From contig VWZW01005506.1 in assembly GCA_013397115.1 (NCBI GenBank), positions 186,001-250,000 on the forward strand: 64,000 nucleotides of DNA, read 5' to 3'. The DNA is from Edolisoma coerulescens (lineage: Eukaryota; Chordata; Aves; Passeriformes; Campephagidae). The notes below the pieces were generated by a model, which was given only the letters and a program-made list of their open reading frames with translations, had not been told where the DNA came from and did not search any database. Shown here piece by piece: positions 21,501 through 33,400 of this stretch (the stretch's first letter is position 1; the number at the start of each line of letters is the position of its first letter). The position numbers were made by a program, and so were the translations under genes.

Positions 21501-24189
21501 ATACAAACAGTGCTCCTCCGTAGTTCTCTTCCCACAGACCAACCTGCAGTTCAGACAGAGGATTCAAGTCTCTTATGTCAACAGTGGCTGAAACTCCAGG
21601 AAATACTTTAGGGGTATGATTACATCAGTAAAGCCCTTGTAGGATCTGTAGGCTGGTGGCTGAAATCCCAAGGGAAAGCGGAACTGTATGACCCTTCTCA
21701 AGTCAATCCAGAGAAGAAGGGACTCCAGCCAGGGAAGGAGAAGAAAATAAGAAGGACTAATGGAGCCTCAAATACTTATAAATCTGTCATTAATATGCAT
21801 TTATAAATCATTTCTGCAGAAAGAAATTAAAAACCAGGCTTTCCATAAAGCAGAGAAAAGCCATTTCAATATGAAAGCCTCAGAGAGCTACTTCTTTCCA
21901 CATGTGTCTGTCACGAATTGTCACCTGAAATGAATGCAAATGCTTCTACCTTCAGAGTGCAGAAGTTGCAGCTACGAAGAGAGGATAGTTGTGCACAGCT
22001 GTGAAATAGAAACAAAGGGTTAGGGGTCTGATCAGAGGTGAAAAGGTCCGAGACTGAGTTGGGCATCCCTGAGCATGCTAGAGATGGCTGGTCTCAGATA
22101 CCTTTCCAGCAGCCAGAAGAGCCAATACATGACAACATCATGTGCAGCTTTTGTCAGCTCTTGGTACACAAGATGATTTCTCAGTACCAGTCATGAGCTG
22201 ATTGCTGGCATGGGAGGTTTAGGGGGGCAACATGCAGCCAGACTAGTTGTCCCACCACAGGAGAGGGCTTAACTAGTTACATTTTATGAATTACACGTCA
22301 AGTATTCCCCTCTTGATACTCATTGTTAAGTATTTTCTTTTCCCCTTTTTAATAAAAATCTGATTTATATTTGCAAGTGTGAAGAATGAACTTACTAAGT
22401 ATCAGAGATTTTATTCAGATATTTTATTGGTGACCTCTTCGCATTTGAACTGAACCCTTGATGCTGCCTATGAAGACCACAAAGAAAGGAGGGCTGAGAA
22501 ACTCTTGTTCCTGTCCATGCAAGGACAGTAAAACTGCAAACCACTCCCAAAAGAAATGCAGACTCTCTTATTAGCCTAACTACAGCACTGCATTGGCAGC
22601 TTAGCCTGAAAGCTGCCAGGTAATCTGTATATAACTAGGAAAGATAATTTCATTTGTGTACTGGTATCACTCTGAGGCTTGTGCAGGTGCCGTGACAATA
22701 GTCAGATTCCAGCTTCACTCACCTTTCACTGGCGTTTGCCACCAAAACTGCACAGCAAAGACAGTCTTAATACTTCAGCTCACACAGTTATGCCTGCTCA
22801 GACCTCAGCCTCTACACATGTGTGGAGAAAGGTCTCAGGTTTGAAAACATGTTATGGATGACCCATCCACACTCAACAGAGTCACTGGCACAACCGAATC
22901 CGTGCAACTGACTGACCTTCAACTACCTCCATCTTTATATGGCTGCCTTTTCCAGGCATCATAGACCACTGAAATAAACTGCAGGTCTACCCACCACCAC
23001 ATTTTGTTGAAAAAATTCCATCACTCATCAAAATCACTGCAAGCTGTGGCTGTTCCACTAGGGATATACTTACTTTCTTTTATGACCTCACCATCCTTTT
23101 AGCTTGCAGAGCTGCTAGAGGGCTTTGCCAAGGCTCACATATCTTAGAACAATGAAAGAAATTTTGCATGCTTGACTAGAGACCCTATTGACCAAGCAGC
23201 GCTTTATCTGTAGTTACCATGTTTCAGCATTGTTCTCCAAACACCTGGGCCAAACCAAGCATTTCGACCTTTCCTATGTCTAAACAAATTGTTACAATCT
23301 AATCTTCTTAAAGAAGGTTTTATAGGAAGCAGTCATAGCCAAAATCACAGATTGATTCTGTGCTTTTCAGCTAATTTTTGTAGCTGTAACGACCAAGTTT
23401 CTTTGCGTTGATCCTCTTCTGAACGCAGCAATTAACCCGTTCACAAGAAAGGTGACAGTGCCTACGCCACAAATATATGGTTACAGACCTTGCAGACACA
23501 TCCAAGCTGGCTTTAGACTGCATGAGTGAGAAGGAGTACCAGAATTAAATGAAATGTGAGCAGCTACAAACGCTTCAAAAACAGGAAAAAACCATGGAGC
23601 TCCAGAGACTGCTGTAATTTTCCTAGAGCCATTTGATGATTCCCACAGAAATGAAATAGAGCTCTTTGCAGTTATAGTGAGTGAAATTTGAGGTCAAGAA
23701 ATCATACAGAAAGACACAGAAATTACTGTGACTGAGCAGCTCTATATGAAAAAATTAATTGCAGCTGAGTAGTATTACTATAGCTTTTCACAGCAGGACA
23801 GATTTTATTTGTAAAGATAACATTTTAGTGGTAGAACATATCTAGTGCCTCAAATAAACCAAACCACAACCATAAAGGCACAATTTTTGCTGTCTAACTA
23901 CACCCACAGCAGGACAGTTTCAGTGGCAGAAAGATATCTATACTTATCTGGTGGGTTATTTCTTAACAAAGTTAACTAAATCAAATTTAACTAAACCAAA
24001 CTTTTGCCAAGCCTCCCTCTCATTGCTCTCCATCTACAAACACACAGAGCTCTCTGTGTGTGCTACAGCTAGGCAAGAGTAACTGAGGTCTGAAGTTATG
24101 GCTTAGGTAAGACTTAAAGTTAGGCTGGCAAAGAACTCCTTTTGAGTCAAGAATGCAAGATAATCTATCTGTATACAGATATTTCTCTA

Positions 24190-24545
24190 ACATTACCCAA
24201 AACCAAGAACCTCTTCCAGTACCTGAAGCTGCAAGAAATATGGCCAGAGACTACTTACAAGCCCATGTAGTGACAGGACAAGGGAGAATGGCTTCAAACT
24301 GAAAGAGAGTAGGTTTAGGTTAGATATTTTTAAGAAATTCCTTAATGTGAGCATAGTGAGGGACTGGCACAGGTTGCCCAGAGAAGCTGTGGATGCTCCA
24401 GTCCTGGAAGTGTTGAAGGCCAGGCTGGATGGGGCTCTGAGCAACCTGGTCTAGTGGAAGCTGTCCCTGCCCACAGCAGAGGGGTTGCAACTGGATGGTC
24501 TTTAAGGTCCCTTCCAACCCAAACTATTCTATGATTCTATGAGAT
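24190..24545 (+). mobile_element. CR1 LINE 3' fragment
   Basis: Recognised by gcacaggttgcccagagaag, ggctggatggggctctgag, ggtcccttccaacccaaact and the terminal attctatgattctatga. It is better preserved than the other copies in the window. Confidence 0.92.
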
Positions 24546-24679
24546 ACAGTCTTATGGGCTGTTGATGAAGTATCATCTCTCCAACTTCCCCATAGAGCAA
24601 TCTTCACAAGCTTCTTGCACATGGGCAGTTGAGTTAAAAAGAATGGGTAGGATTTGAAAAGCAAAGACATGCTGTCAGC

Positions 24680-24707
24680 AAATAATAATAATAATAATAA
24701 TAATAAA
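24680..24707 (+). repeat. (AAT)n microsatellite
   Basis: Nine uninterrupted AAT units; likely length-polymorphic. Confidence 0.95.
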
Positions 24708-26119
24708 TCATAAAAAACAAATGTCAATGGTTTTGTAAATATTTGCCCTGAAAACAACCTTTTTGTTGTATCTAGTGGAATGTTGTTTGATTTTCTTGTG
24801 AAAGACAAATGATTATATGTTACAGCCAAGAAGATGGGATGACCTCTAGTTTCCTTTGTTATGATAAGATACAGTGGGTTTTTTTTTTTAACCAGGGGAT
24901 TTGTTTCGTTGCAAACATATTAATGCAATAACCTCTCTGTTACAGATGATTGCATTTTTTCTTTGTTTATTTCCTTACCAGATGCACCTTCTTCGTTGTG
25001 GTTAGTGGAGGGTTTAAACTAGTGCGGTGAAATTATCTGGATATAGGATGCATGTAATCTTTGTCCTTGATTTGGTTACTGTTCAGAGGGTATATGTGCA
25101 CAGGAGACATTGTGACTAGTGCCAGGTCTTGGAGATACAATAGTGCACCAAAGTCACAATCCAGCCTACATTTGGGGCAAAACTCCTGCTCATTATAACA
25201 GTAAGTTATACACAACTACCCTTCTCTACCTTTACAACCTTTGACTGTCACCTAACCCACCTGACCGTTTGATTAAACTTTCAAAAGTAGCCTCAGAAAG
25301 CTTCTGGATGGTGATGATTATCAAATTGACTTGTTTGGAATTAATGCTTTATCATGTTGCAATAAATTTGTAACTACCTGGGAAAGCCATGAAAAGCAAG
25401 AACCTGCAATACTGGTCATCTCCTTTTTACACAGTGTCAGCTCAAGTTCAAGACCTTGTCAGTGAATTTCTGTTCTTGGCAGCTCCTGTTGGTATCCTAT
25501 TGCAGAGAAAATAAAGCCTTATCCTTAGTGAAACACCTAACCTGTAGAATCTGTATAGATCCTCTTCAACAGAAATAACAGTGAGGTGGGCTTTCCAAAC
25601 AGAACCTCAGACTGCTGTCTGTGTTCTAAGCACCCACACCATCCCACAGAGAGACCTCTGGGGAGCCACCTGTTACTTCGGCACTGTTCCATTTCCGTAT
25701 GGTTTGATACTTCCGTGAAAAATTTGAAGGCGTAAGTGAAAAACATTTCATAGCCATCCGATATGCCCTGTGTTTCTACTGAAGAAAGTTTCACACACTA
25801 GCAAGAAACTAGAAGAGACAGTCATAAAACATATCAGGATATTAGAGAAAATCTTGCTCCCATACAGGTACTCTGCCTTTGGACCCGTATCTCTCTATCT
25901 CCAGGCCTACAATATTTAGCCGTGTTGATAACACACAGTGGTGTGTTGACCCCAGAGAGCAGCCAAGGAGCCACCCAATCTTTCACTCACTCCCATTTTC
26001 CAGGGAGGAAGTCAAAGAGACTAGTGGGTTGAAATAACAACAGTTTGAAAAGGAAAGCAGAAGATGCACATGAAAGAGAAGCTAAAAGAGGGACTTGTTT
26101 GCTACTTCCCATTGGCAGG

Positions 26120-26522
26120 CAGATGTCCAGCCACTCCCTGAGAAGTAAGGCCTCAGCACAGGTAGTGGTTGCTTTAGAAGACAAATGCTGTTGCCACAGA
26201 TGTTGTCCCTCCTCCTCCTTTCCCCCACCTGTTACTGCTGAGCATGGTGTCATATGGCAGGTATCCCCTCGATATCCCCTTGTCCAGTTTGGGTCATCTG
26301 TCCTGGCTGTAGCCCCTCCCAGCCCCTTGCCCACCCCAAGCCTGCTGGCTTTTGGCTGGGAGGTGGGAGAGGTAGAAAGCCTTGACACTCTGCAAGCACT
26401 CTTCAGCAAGAGCCAAAACGCTGGTGAGTTATGAACACCATTCCAGCCTCAAGTTCAAAGCACAGCAGGCTACTGTGAAGAAAGCTGACTTCATAACCTC
26501 ATCCCAGACAGACCCAGTACCA
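26120..26522 (+). mobile_element. ERVL-like avian LTR remnant
   Basis: The order of short landmarks matches a common avian ERVL LTR as I remember it: tgctgagcatggtgtcatat, cagtttgggtcatctgtcct, tagcccctcccagcccctt, gccttgacactctgcaagc, then ctactgtgaagaaa and cccagacagacccagtac. No coding region flanks it, so it is probably a solo LTR. It lies about 0.75 kb before the OVST TATA box. The opposed 129- and 140-codon frames here are by-products. Confidence 0.6.
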
Positions 26523-27265
26523 ATATTAATGGGAAAAGTTATTTACAGTTATCAAATAACTGCTTTCCAGCATTGTTTTTCTTGTGGGGAGCAGCCCACC
26601 TGAGTGCTTTGTTTTCAGAGTACAAAAGAACAAAAGGACTTCCTTCTCCCTAATAAAAAACTCAATTAGCTTCCACACAGGTGTGAAAACTGGAAACCTG
26701 GGGTGCTAACAAATTCCCATAGACCCAGCAACTGGCTAATTCCTAGCTGAAATGAATCAAACTTCAACAATGCTGTTAAGTGCTCAATGGCTGAGGTAGA
26801 AGTAATTAAGAGTTTTTAGATCTCTTTCTGTTTCTAGCTTCTCTGTTTTTCCATTTCATCAATTTTCAAAATACCTAAGAAGGAAGGGAAAAGAGAAGTC
26901 AATGTATTATTTTAGTCAGAATCTGGTGACAAAGTATAGAAAATTAGTCTACTTCACCCAGACTGTCAATCCAGACAGTAAATTCCAAGAACAATGGGGA
27001 AAACCCTCAAATGTTAATCTGGTTTGACAAACTTAGTCTGGTTTAGGTCACTTTGTGCTTTTCAGTGCTGTTCCAAGTCTCAGAGTGAAAACCAAAGCCC
27101 CTTCCCTTGAAAACAAGACCACTGAAGATATTTTGTGCAGACATTCAGAGAACTGCAGTGAAGTGTTACAGCCTGGAGACGGTGGGTTGATTTCGGTTGC
27201 AGTAGTGTTAGGGGAGGTTCTTGCAAGAAATGGGATAGATTGGGATCTCCACCCCTTGCTGCAAT

Positions 27266-27271
27266 TATAAA
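27266..27271 (+). promoter_or_regulatory. OVST TATA box (candidate)
   Basis: tataaa in the context gcaattataaaggcac, 167 nt before the start codon. It would place transcription start near 27295 and give a 5' UTR of about 140 nt. A splice-acceptor-like tract (tctgtctcccag, ending 27423) sits just before the ATG, so a short 5' intron cannot be excluded. Confidence 0.45.
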
Positions 27272-27432
27272 GGCACTAACATCAAAGGAAGGAGCCAGGG
27301 AGGAGTTGAAGAGCAAACTCCTTTCCTCTGGAGCACTGCGTGAGGAATGCTGCAAAGCTGTTAAACTAGTAGGCAAGGAATTGTTTCATGGGAAGAGAAC
27401 TTATCTCTTTCTTCTGTCTCCCAGTGAGAAAA

Positions 27433-27497
27433 ATGTGGCTGAAGTTTCTTTTGGCTATTCTTCTCTGGCATGTAACAGCTGCAAAGGAACCTGAGCC
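27433..27497 (+). CDS. OVST: OVST exon 1 (signal peptide)
   Basis: Starts MWLKFLLAILLWHVTAAKEP; hydrophobic core LLAILLW with probable cleavage after AA. An A at -3 supports the start. It ends in phase 2 inside a Pro codon, as in the A2M exon at 60636. Confidence 0.92.
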
Positions 27498-30400
27498 GTA
27501 AGAACTACCCTATTGCTACTATTAGTATTTATGAACAGGCTTTAAAGACAGTGCTATGCAGTGTTATTAATTTTGCTCTAAACATTAAATACTGCCAGGG
27601 CTCATCTTTTATATCTGGAGAGCTGAAGTGGAGTGGGGATGGCAAGTGAATCGTTCTCATTTAATATGATCAGACATTCCACCTATTGCAGAGCTTCCAT
27701 AGAAGTTTTTGTGTGTCCAGAAAAGGCAATAGCAGTAGTGACAGCAGGGTGCTTTGCTAAAAGCAGGTGGGCCCAGGGCTCAGATAAAGGAAAAAAGGGC
27801 AAGAGCTGGGGGCAATACCAGGGCTGGGCTAGTTCAGAGCTGCAGGACAGAGTGAGCAGCACTGGCAGTGTGTCGTATTTAATCTAAAGTAGTTGGTGTG
27901 TACTGAATAATAAGAGTGTTATTACAAACAGTGTTTGCTTTATCCTCTTGAGGCTGTTTCTCCTTTATATATGAATGTGATCACTTTGATGTTTGGATCT
28001 CACAGGCAGTATGTCCTGATGGTGCCTGCTGTCCTCCAAAACAGCTCTCCAGGTCAGGTTTGCCTGCAGTTCCTTAACCTCAACGAGACAATATCTGTCA
28101 GAGTAATCCTAGAATACAGCTCTGTTAATAGCACTATTTTGAAGAAAACCATGACAGCAAGCAGTGGTCTACAATGCTTCAATTTCAAGGTAAGTTAATT
28201 TTAATTTATGTCCCCATGGAAAAGAAATGCAAACACGGACAAGAAAATTAAAGCAGAGAGCGCAGGAGAGGAACAAGTAGAGAAAGAAATAAGGCTTGTT
28301 AAAGAGAAAAGGAAGCATAGGAGAGTAACACAGTAACAGACAAGAAGGCATTTTTAATAGACAAAAGTAGTAAGAAAAACCCAAGAAAGGTGATGAAGTT
28401 GGTAGAAGTGAGTTTGTCTCTTTGTAGGAGCCCAGGCCACAGGTATTGCTGCTCAACAGGTTCTGGAGCCAATTACTTCAGGACTAACAACCTCCCCATG
28501 TTTTCCTGTTTTCTCACAGATTCCTCCTGTCCACTCTGCACCACTGCCTTTCATTTCCTTCTCTGCCAAGGGCACCACAGTCAGCCTAGAGGAGCGGCAG
28601 TCAGTGATGATCTGGAACACAGACAGCATCATCTTCGTGCAGACAGACAAACCCATCTACAAACCAGGACAGACCGGTGAATGTCCACTTTGTCTATAAC
28701 ATGGGCCTTAGGAGGCAATTTCTTCAGACAGAATTTCTCTGCCTGGTGTTTTTCAGGCTGAGCTACATTCTAGGCAGTTTCTTCAGGGTTTCTGTTAAAA
28801 CTATTACAGTTATTTGCTGTGGAGCTTAGGGAATCATCTTCAGAATGTCAGGAGACTGTCATCCCATGATCTCTATTATTTTCCTTGTCCCTTCCTCCCA
28901 GGGGACGGAAGTTATCACTGCTGCTGCTTCATTACTGGTGACAGGCCAGGATAGTGGGAAAAGGTGTTTACAATACCTGGCATAAAACCATGCTTCCAGA
29001 GTCTTCCCTCTGTGGTGGTGGTCAGCATCAAAGTAGTCTAAACACCAAGAGTGAAATCCATTACTTATAAATTAATTATAAGTTCTTAAAGACAAAATCA
29101 TGCTATTCAACTCCTGGCTTCTGATGTGTTTGAGCTTTAGATTTCCATGTTGTTGTATTCCTGCACTTGAGCTATTCCCCTATCCATGCTTCTCACCTGC
29201 TCATCAAGCAGAGCTTCATTTATCTAGATCCATTCCTCAATTCACTTCTAGGCTTTAAGGCTTCTAGCACACACTTTAGGAAACACTAGAAGAAAACTTC
29301 TTCCCAGAGATTAGTCACATAATGCAGCCATTAGACTAGATTAGTTTTACTTTAATTAGGATGAGTTCTGTCTACATAGGTACATAGTATGAAGGAAAGC
29401 TTACCAGTTGGAATTTGGTGCCACCAAGGTGTCCAATATGGGTTGTTTATTGGTCAAATGGCTTGGTTTTGAGCTGGGGCAAGCAGCAGATGAGCTTAAA
29501 TTAGGAAAAGGTAATGCAGTTCTTATTTGTTCAGTTATCCCCTTTCTGTGAGGTTAAACTTTCATGAACTTAAACTTTTCATTAGTAACATTAAAGGAAA
29601 CTTTTATGATAGAGTACAAGAACTTCATACTAGGGAAATGTCCCTTAATCAAAGTCTGTGTAGGATTCTTCTACCTTCAGATGCCTTTCATTATGTGCAT
29701 CCTGTGCAAGTGAGACTGTTGGAAGATCCTGTGAAACTGGGAGTACTAATGAATGCAAAAATTATGCTCAGCCAAACAAACTGTGGTCAATGCTAACACC
29801 CTGTTCCTCGCCTTTCCAGTGAGGTTTCGTGTTGTTGCCTTGGATTTCAATTTTAAACCTGTTCGGGAGAAGGTGAGTGACCAGTAATATTCCCCTGTAT
29901 TTAAAATTGCTGGGAGACAACTTCTCAAATTTTACAGAAAGGATTGCTGTGGATAAAACGAGATGTTGCAGAGACTAAATGCCAAACCTTATTTCCTAAG
30001 CACATGCTGTAATCCACGCTTTCATTAGAGGCACAGGGAAGAAGGCAAATGTGTAGCAGTTTGAATTCCTGACACAACACTACCTGTTATTGCTGGGAAA
30101 GAGGCTCAAAACCCTCCTTCACTTTGTTGCCAAAGACTTTATCTTAGCTCTGACCAGAAAGCCCACAGTTCAGTCTCCTGCTATTCCAGTTCAGCAATTG
30201 TTGCTTGCAGGCATCAGTAAATCATCCACCTGGTACTTTGCCCATTTTAGAAATGGGGAAAATGAAAGAGAAAGTTGTTGCCACAATTGTTTATCTCCTC
30301 AGAGGTATTCTTTCCACTGCTAGCAGTCTCTCTTCATGCTCATAGTCCATAAGCCAATCGATGGAGGGGTCTTCACTGGCCTCCTCTCCTGTGCTTGTAA

Positions 30401-33400
30401 CGCAGGAGACACCACTGTGGTAGCAAAAGAGCTGGTGCTAATAAGAAGCCCAAATCATGGTCTGTGTGCACCTCTATAATTCTGCTCACTCATATACTCT
30501 GAGATTGCACTAAAAACAGTGTGATCAGAAACTGTTCCACCATTCTCATTTCATCTCTCTCCTTTATGCAAGCTTCTTATTGAAGTGAAATTGCTGGTAA
30601 GCTGATTAAAGTAAGAGATGAGGACCTCTGATTAATGGTATTATACTGATTATTGTTTATATATTTCCCACAATCCTGAGGAAAAATAATTTGTGTTTGA
30701 TCAGCCACCTAATATCTTCTTCCATTTTGTTTTTTCCTTTTTCAGTTCCCCTTGATTGCAATTCAGGTAAGAAATTTTCGTCTTTGCACTACATTACTCC
30801 AGGCACATGTGCTTACATGGGTTTGTATGTTTCCATACACAGACAAATCTTGCTGCTGAGTACACTGGCAGAAATTAACAGAGACTTCACAAAAACCAAG
30901 GGTTCTTTTTGGGCCCGACTGACATGGAAAGTACACCTATAATCATTCCAGCAGTCAAAAAAAGTTGTAGTATTCTTATGTCTGCCTTTGACTCCCCTCC
31001 CCTTCCCCCAGTTTGCTCAACTTATTTTGGGGTATATCTGTAACTCTAGTGCTGCTGAAAACTATGAACAAATATAGGTTGTGAATACAACTACTAGTGA
31101 TCTTAGTACTTTCATGGCATTTCCTGGTGATTTTTAACACAATTGCAATTCATTTCTAGACAGCATACAAGTTTTTTACAAGCATACAAACTTACAAGTT
31201 TTCATGTGAGGTATAGGGACTCTATTTTCTTTGCAGCGAAAATATACATATTTTGATCCCTCCATGTGTTTTTCTTCCAGTCGTTGCTGTAAAGAGCCAA
31301 GGAAATGGTGTGAATGTGTTTTCTTTAGTCTAACTAGCATAACATATACTGAGAGGAAAATGGCACCCCAGTGAATGCAGAAGAAACGCTTCCTTCCTTT
31401 TTCTGGCAGCTGAAAAAAAGGCTGGGGTTGCTAAAGGCCAAGATTTGTGTGGGATAAACTTGTCTGAAGGGAAAGCACAAAGAAGATTTTCTTTCTCTCC
31501 CCTCTTGACTCAAATCTAGAGCAACATATACTAAAGAGCAGGAAAGAGCAGTATTATGCAACTTTCCCTGATGATTGAGACTAATAAGTAGGCTGGCAGA
31601 GGATGCCTAAAACTGGGAACAATAGATAACAATCTAGCAACACTAACAATAACATGAATAATCAGAGTACAAAGGCATAATTTAACTCAATGCACGTGCA
31701 TTAAGCAGCTTCTCCAATGAGTTAAAGCAATCTGCTCTGTTTTCTTCTCTGTTGCTGGTTTTGTGTGCTAAGAGCAAAAGATTTCCAAGGCAAAAAGCCC
31801 ATGAGTCTATATTCTTTTTTTCTTCAGGATCCAAGAGGCAACAGGATCTTGCAGTGGCAAAATGTGAAGTCGGAGATGAACATTATTCAGCTAGAATTCC
31901 CACTCACTGAAGAGCCTATCCTGGGGAACTACAAAATTATCGTAGCAAAGAAGTCAGGAGATAAAACAAATCACTCCTTCCTTGTGGAGGAATACGGTAA
32001 ATGCCACCCATTTTTTTTATTCAGTGAAGAAAACATTATTAGGGATGAGCCCACATCAAGCAACCCTTTTGACTGCTAAAACTTCAAACAGCTTCCTGGC
32101 AAATGCAGCTTCAATTAGTTGCCATTAAGAACTGGAGAGACAAAAAAAGAAAGAGAACAGTAAAAAAAAAAAAATCTACATAAGAAATCAGCAAGTCGAT
32201 TGCAAATTTCAGTGAGACAAACTAAACTTTTCTCAGCTATGTCCATGAACTTTCTTGGTGAAAGCACTGCAAGGCATCTAGACATCACAAGATTCACTTC
32301 AGAAGTCCTGTCTTCTCTTCAAAATGTTTCAGAAATACTTTAGTAAGCCTTTGCAGATCAGGCCAGTTCTTAATCATTTTGCCACTCCAGTTCTGAGATC
32401 CCATTCCCTCTGTGACTAACAATGAGATATATCCTCACTTTTGCCTTCATCTTAAGAGGGTCTGCAAATTTGCAGTATGCCAGTGTTGGGTTTTTTTCTT
32501 TCTGTTCTTTGTCCTAGTGTTGCCAAAATTTGATGTCACAGTCACTGCACCAAAAAGCCTTACAGTCCTGGATTCGGAGTTCACAGTGAAAGTCTGTGGA
32601 TTGTAAGTACCAGGCGCAGAGCTGTTAGGAAATATGCTGAAGAGGAAGAACTTCCCAAGAACTGGGGAAAGAGACGGGGCTTAGAGAAGAAACCAAAATA
32701 TGTAGGGCCCTGGGAGAGTTTGGTCAGGGCTGACTTGGTCATTGGAGCTTTCATTTATTTGTGTGCTCATCTCATTTTATTGTATGAGTATTCTGTTCCA
32801 TGTGGTGTTCTGTGAGTTGGATAAATCTTTTGGGAGGTTCCCTGGTGAAGTAGTCTTCACTCCCAACAACCCACTTCAGAGGGAGACCTTCATAAAGCAG
32901 AGCACCATTAAATTCTAGCAGGGATCTTATGGTTCCAGCTGTCTAACTCCGCCTCCAAGCTTGGGCCTTCAGAAGCACCTTGCCCATGGCAACACCAAGA
33001 TCTTGTAATTTGGAATCCAGAGTTGAAATCCTGATCCCCTTGCAGATACGAGGAGTTTTGCTTTGATTTCAGTGTCTAGAACTCCAGTCTAAGCTGAAGA
33101 TTGGAGACAACAGTCTTAATTTGGACAGTAGCCATGTCTGTTCATTATGTTTATAAAGGTATTTGTTTTTACATTTAAGGTGTGTCTTTGTTTCATGAGT
33201 TTAGGTGTGAAAAAGAACTAATTTTGATTTCTGAGTTTTACTTTTTTATTTGTTACAGCCGGAGAGTTAGGAAAAAGCCTGTGAAACTATTCCATTCTCT
33301 GGTTTCCCAGCTCACTGCTTGTCCTGGATCTATTCCTGCACACGTTACCTAAAAATTATTTTTCAAGCATTAGCTCATAGACCTCACCAGCTCACATTTC

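Larger units (their letters stand above)
18526..27265. other. Spacer between gene 1 and OVST
   Basis: About 8.7 kb without a recognisable gene. It holds a CR1 copy (24190-24545), an AAT microsatellite, an ERVL-like LTR (about 26120-26522) and, at 19291-19305 and 19384-19399, a T tract and an A tract facing each other about 80 nt apart. The rest is AT-rich unique sequence with only short frames. Confidence 0.6.

Noticed and set aside
25987..26434. Opposed frames of 140 (minus) and 129 (plus) codons
   Set aside because: They fall on an LTR-like remnant, overlap each other and resemble no protein; best explained as chance frames in GC-rich repeat DNA.
27044..27050. taggtca as an oestrogen-response half-site for OVST
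   Set aside because: A six-base half-site is expected by chance, and no full palindromic element was found near the TATA box.
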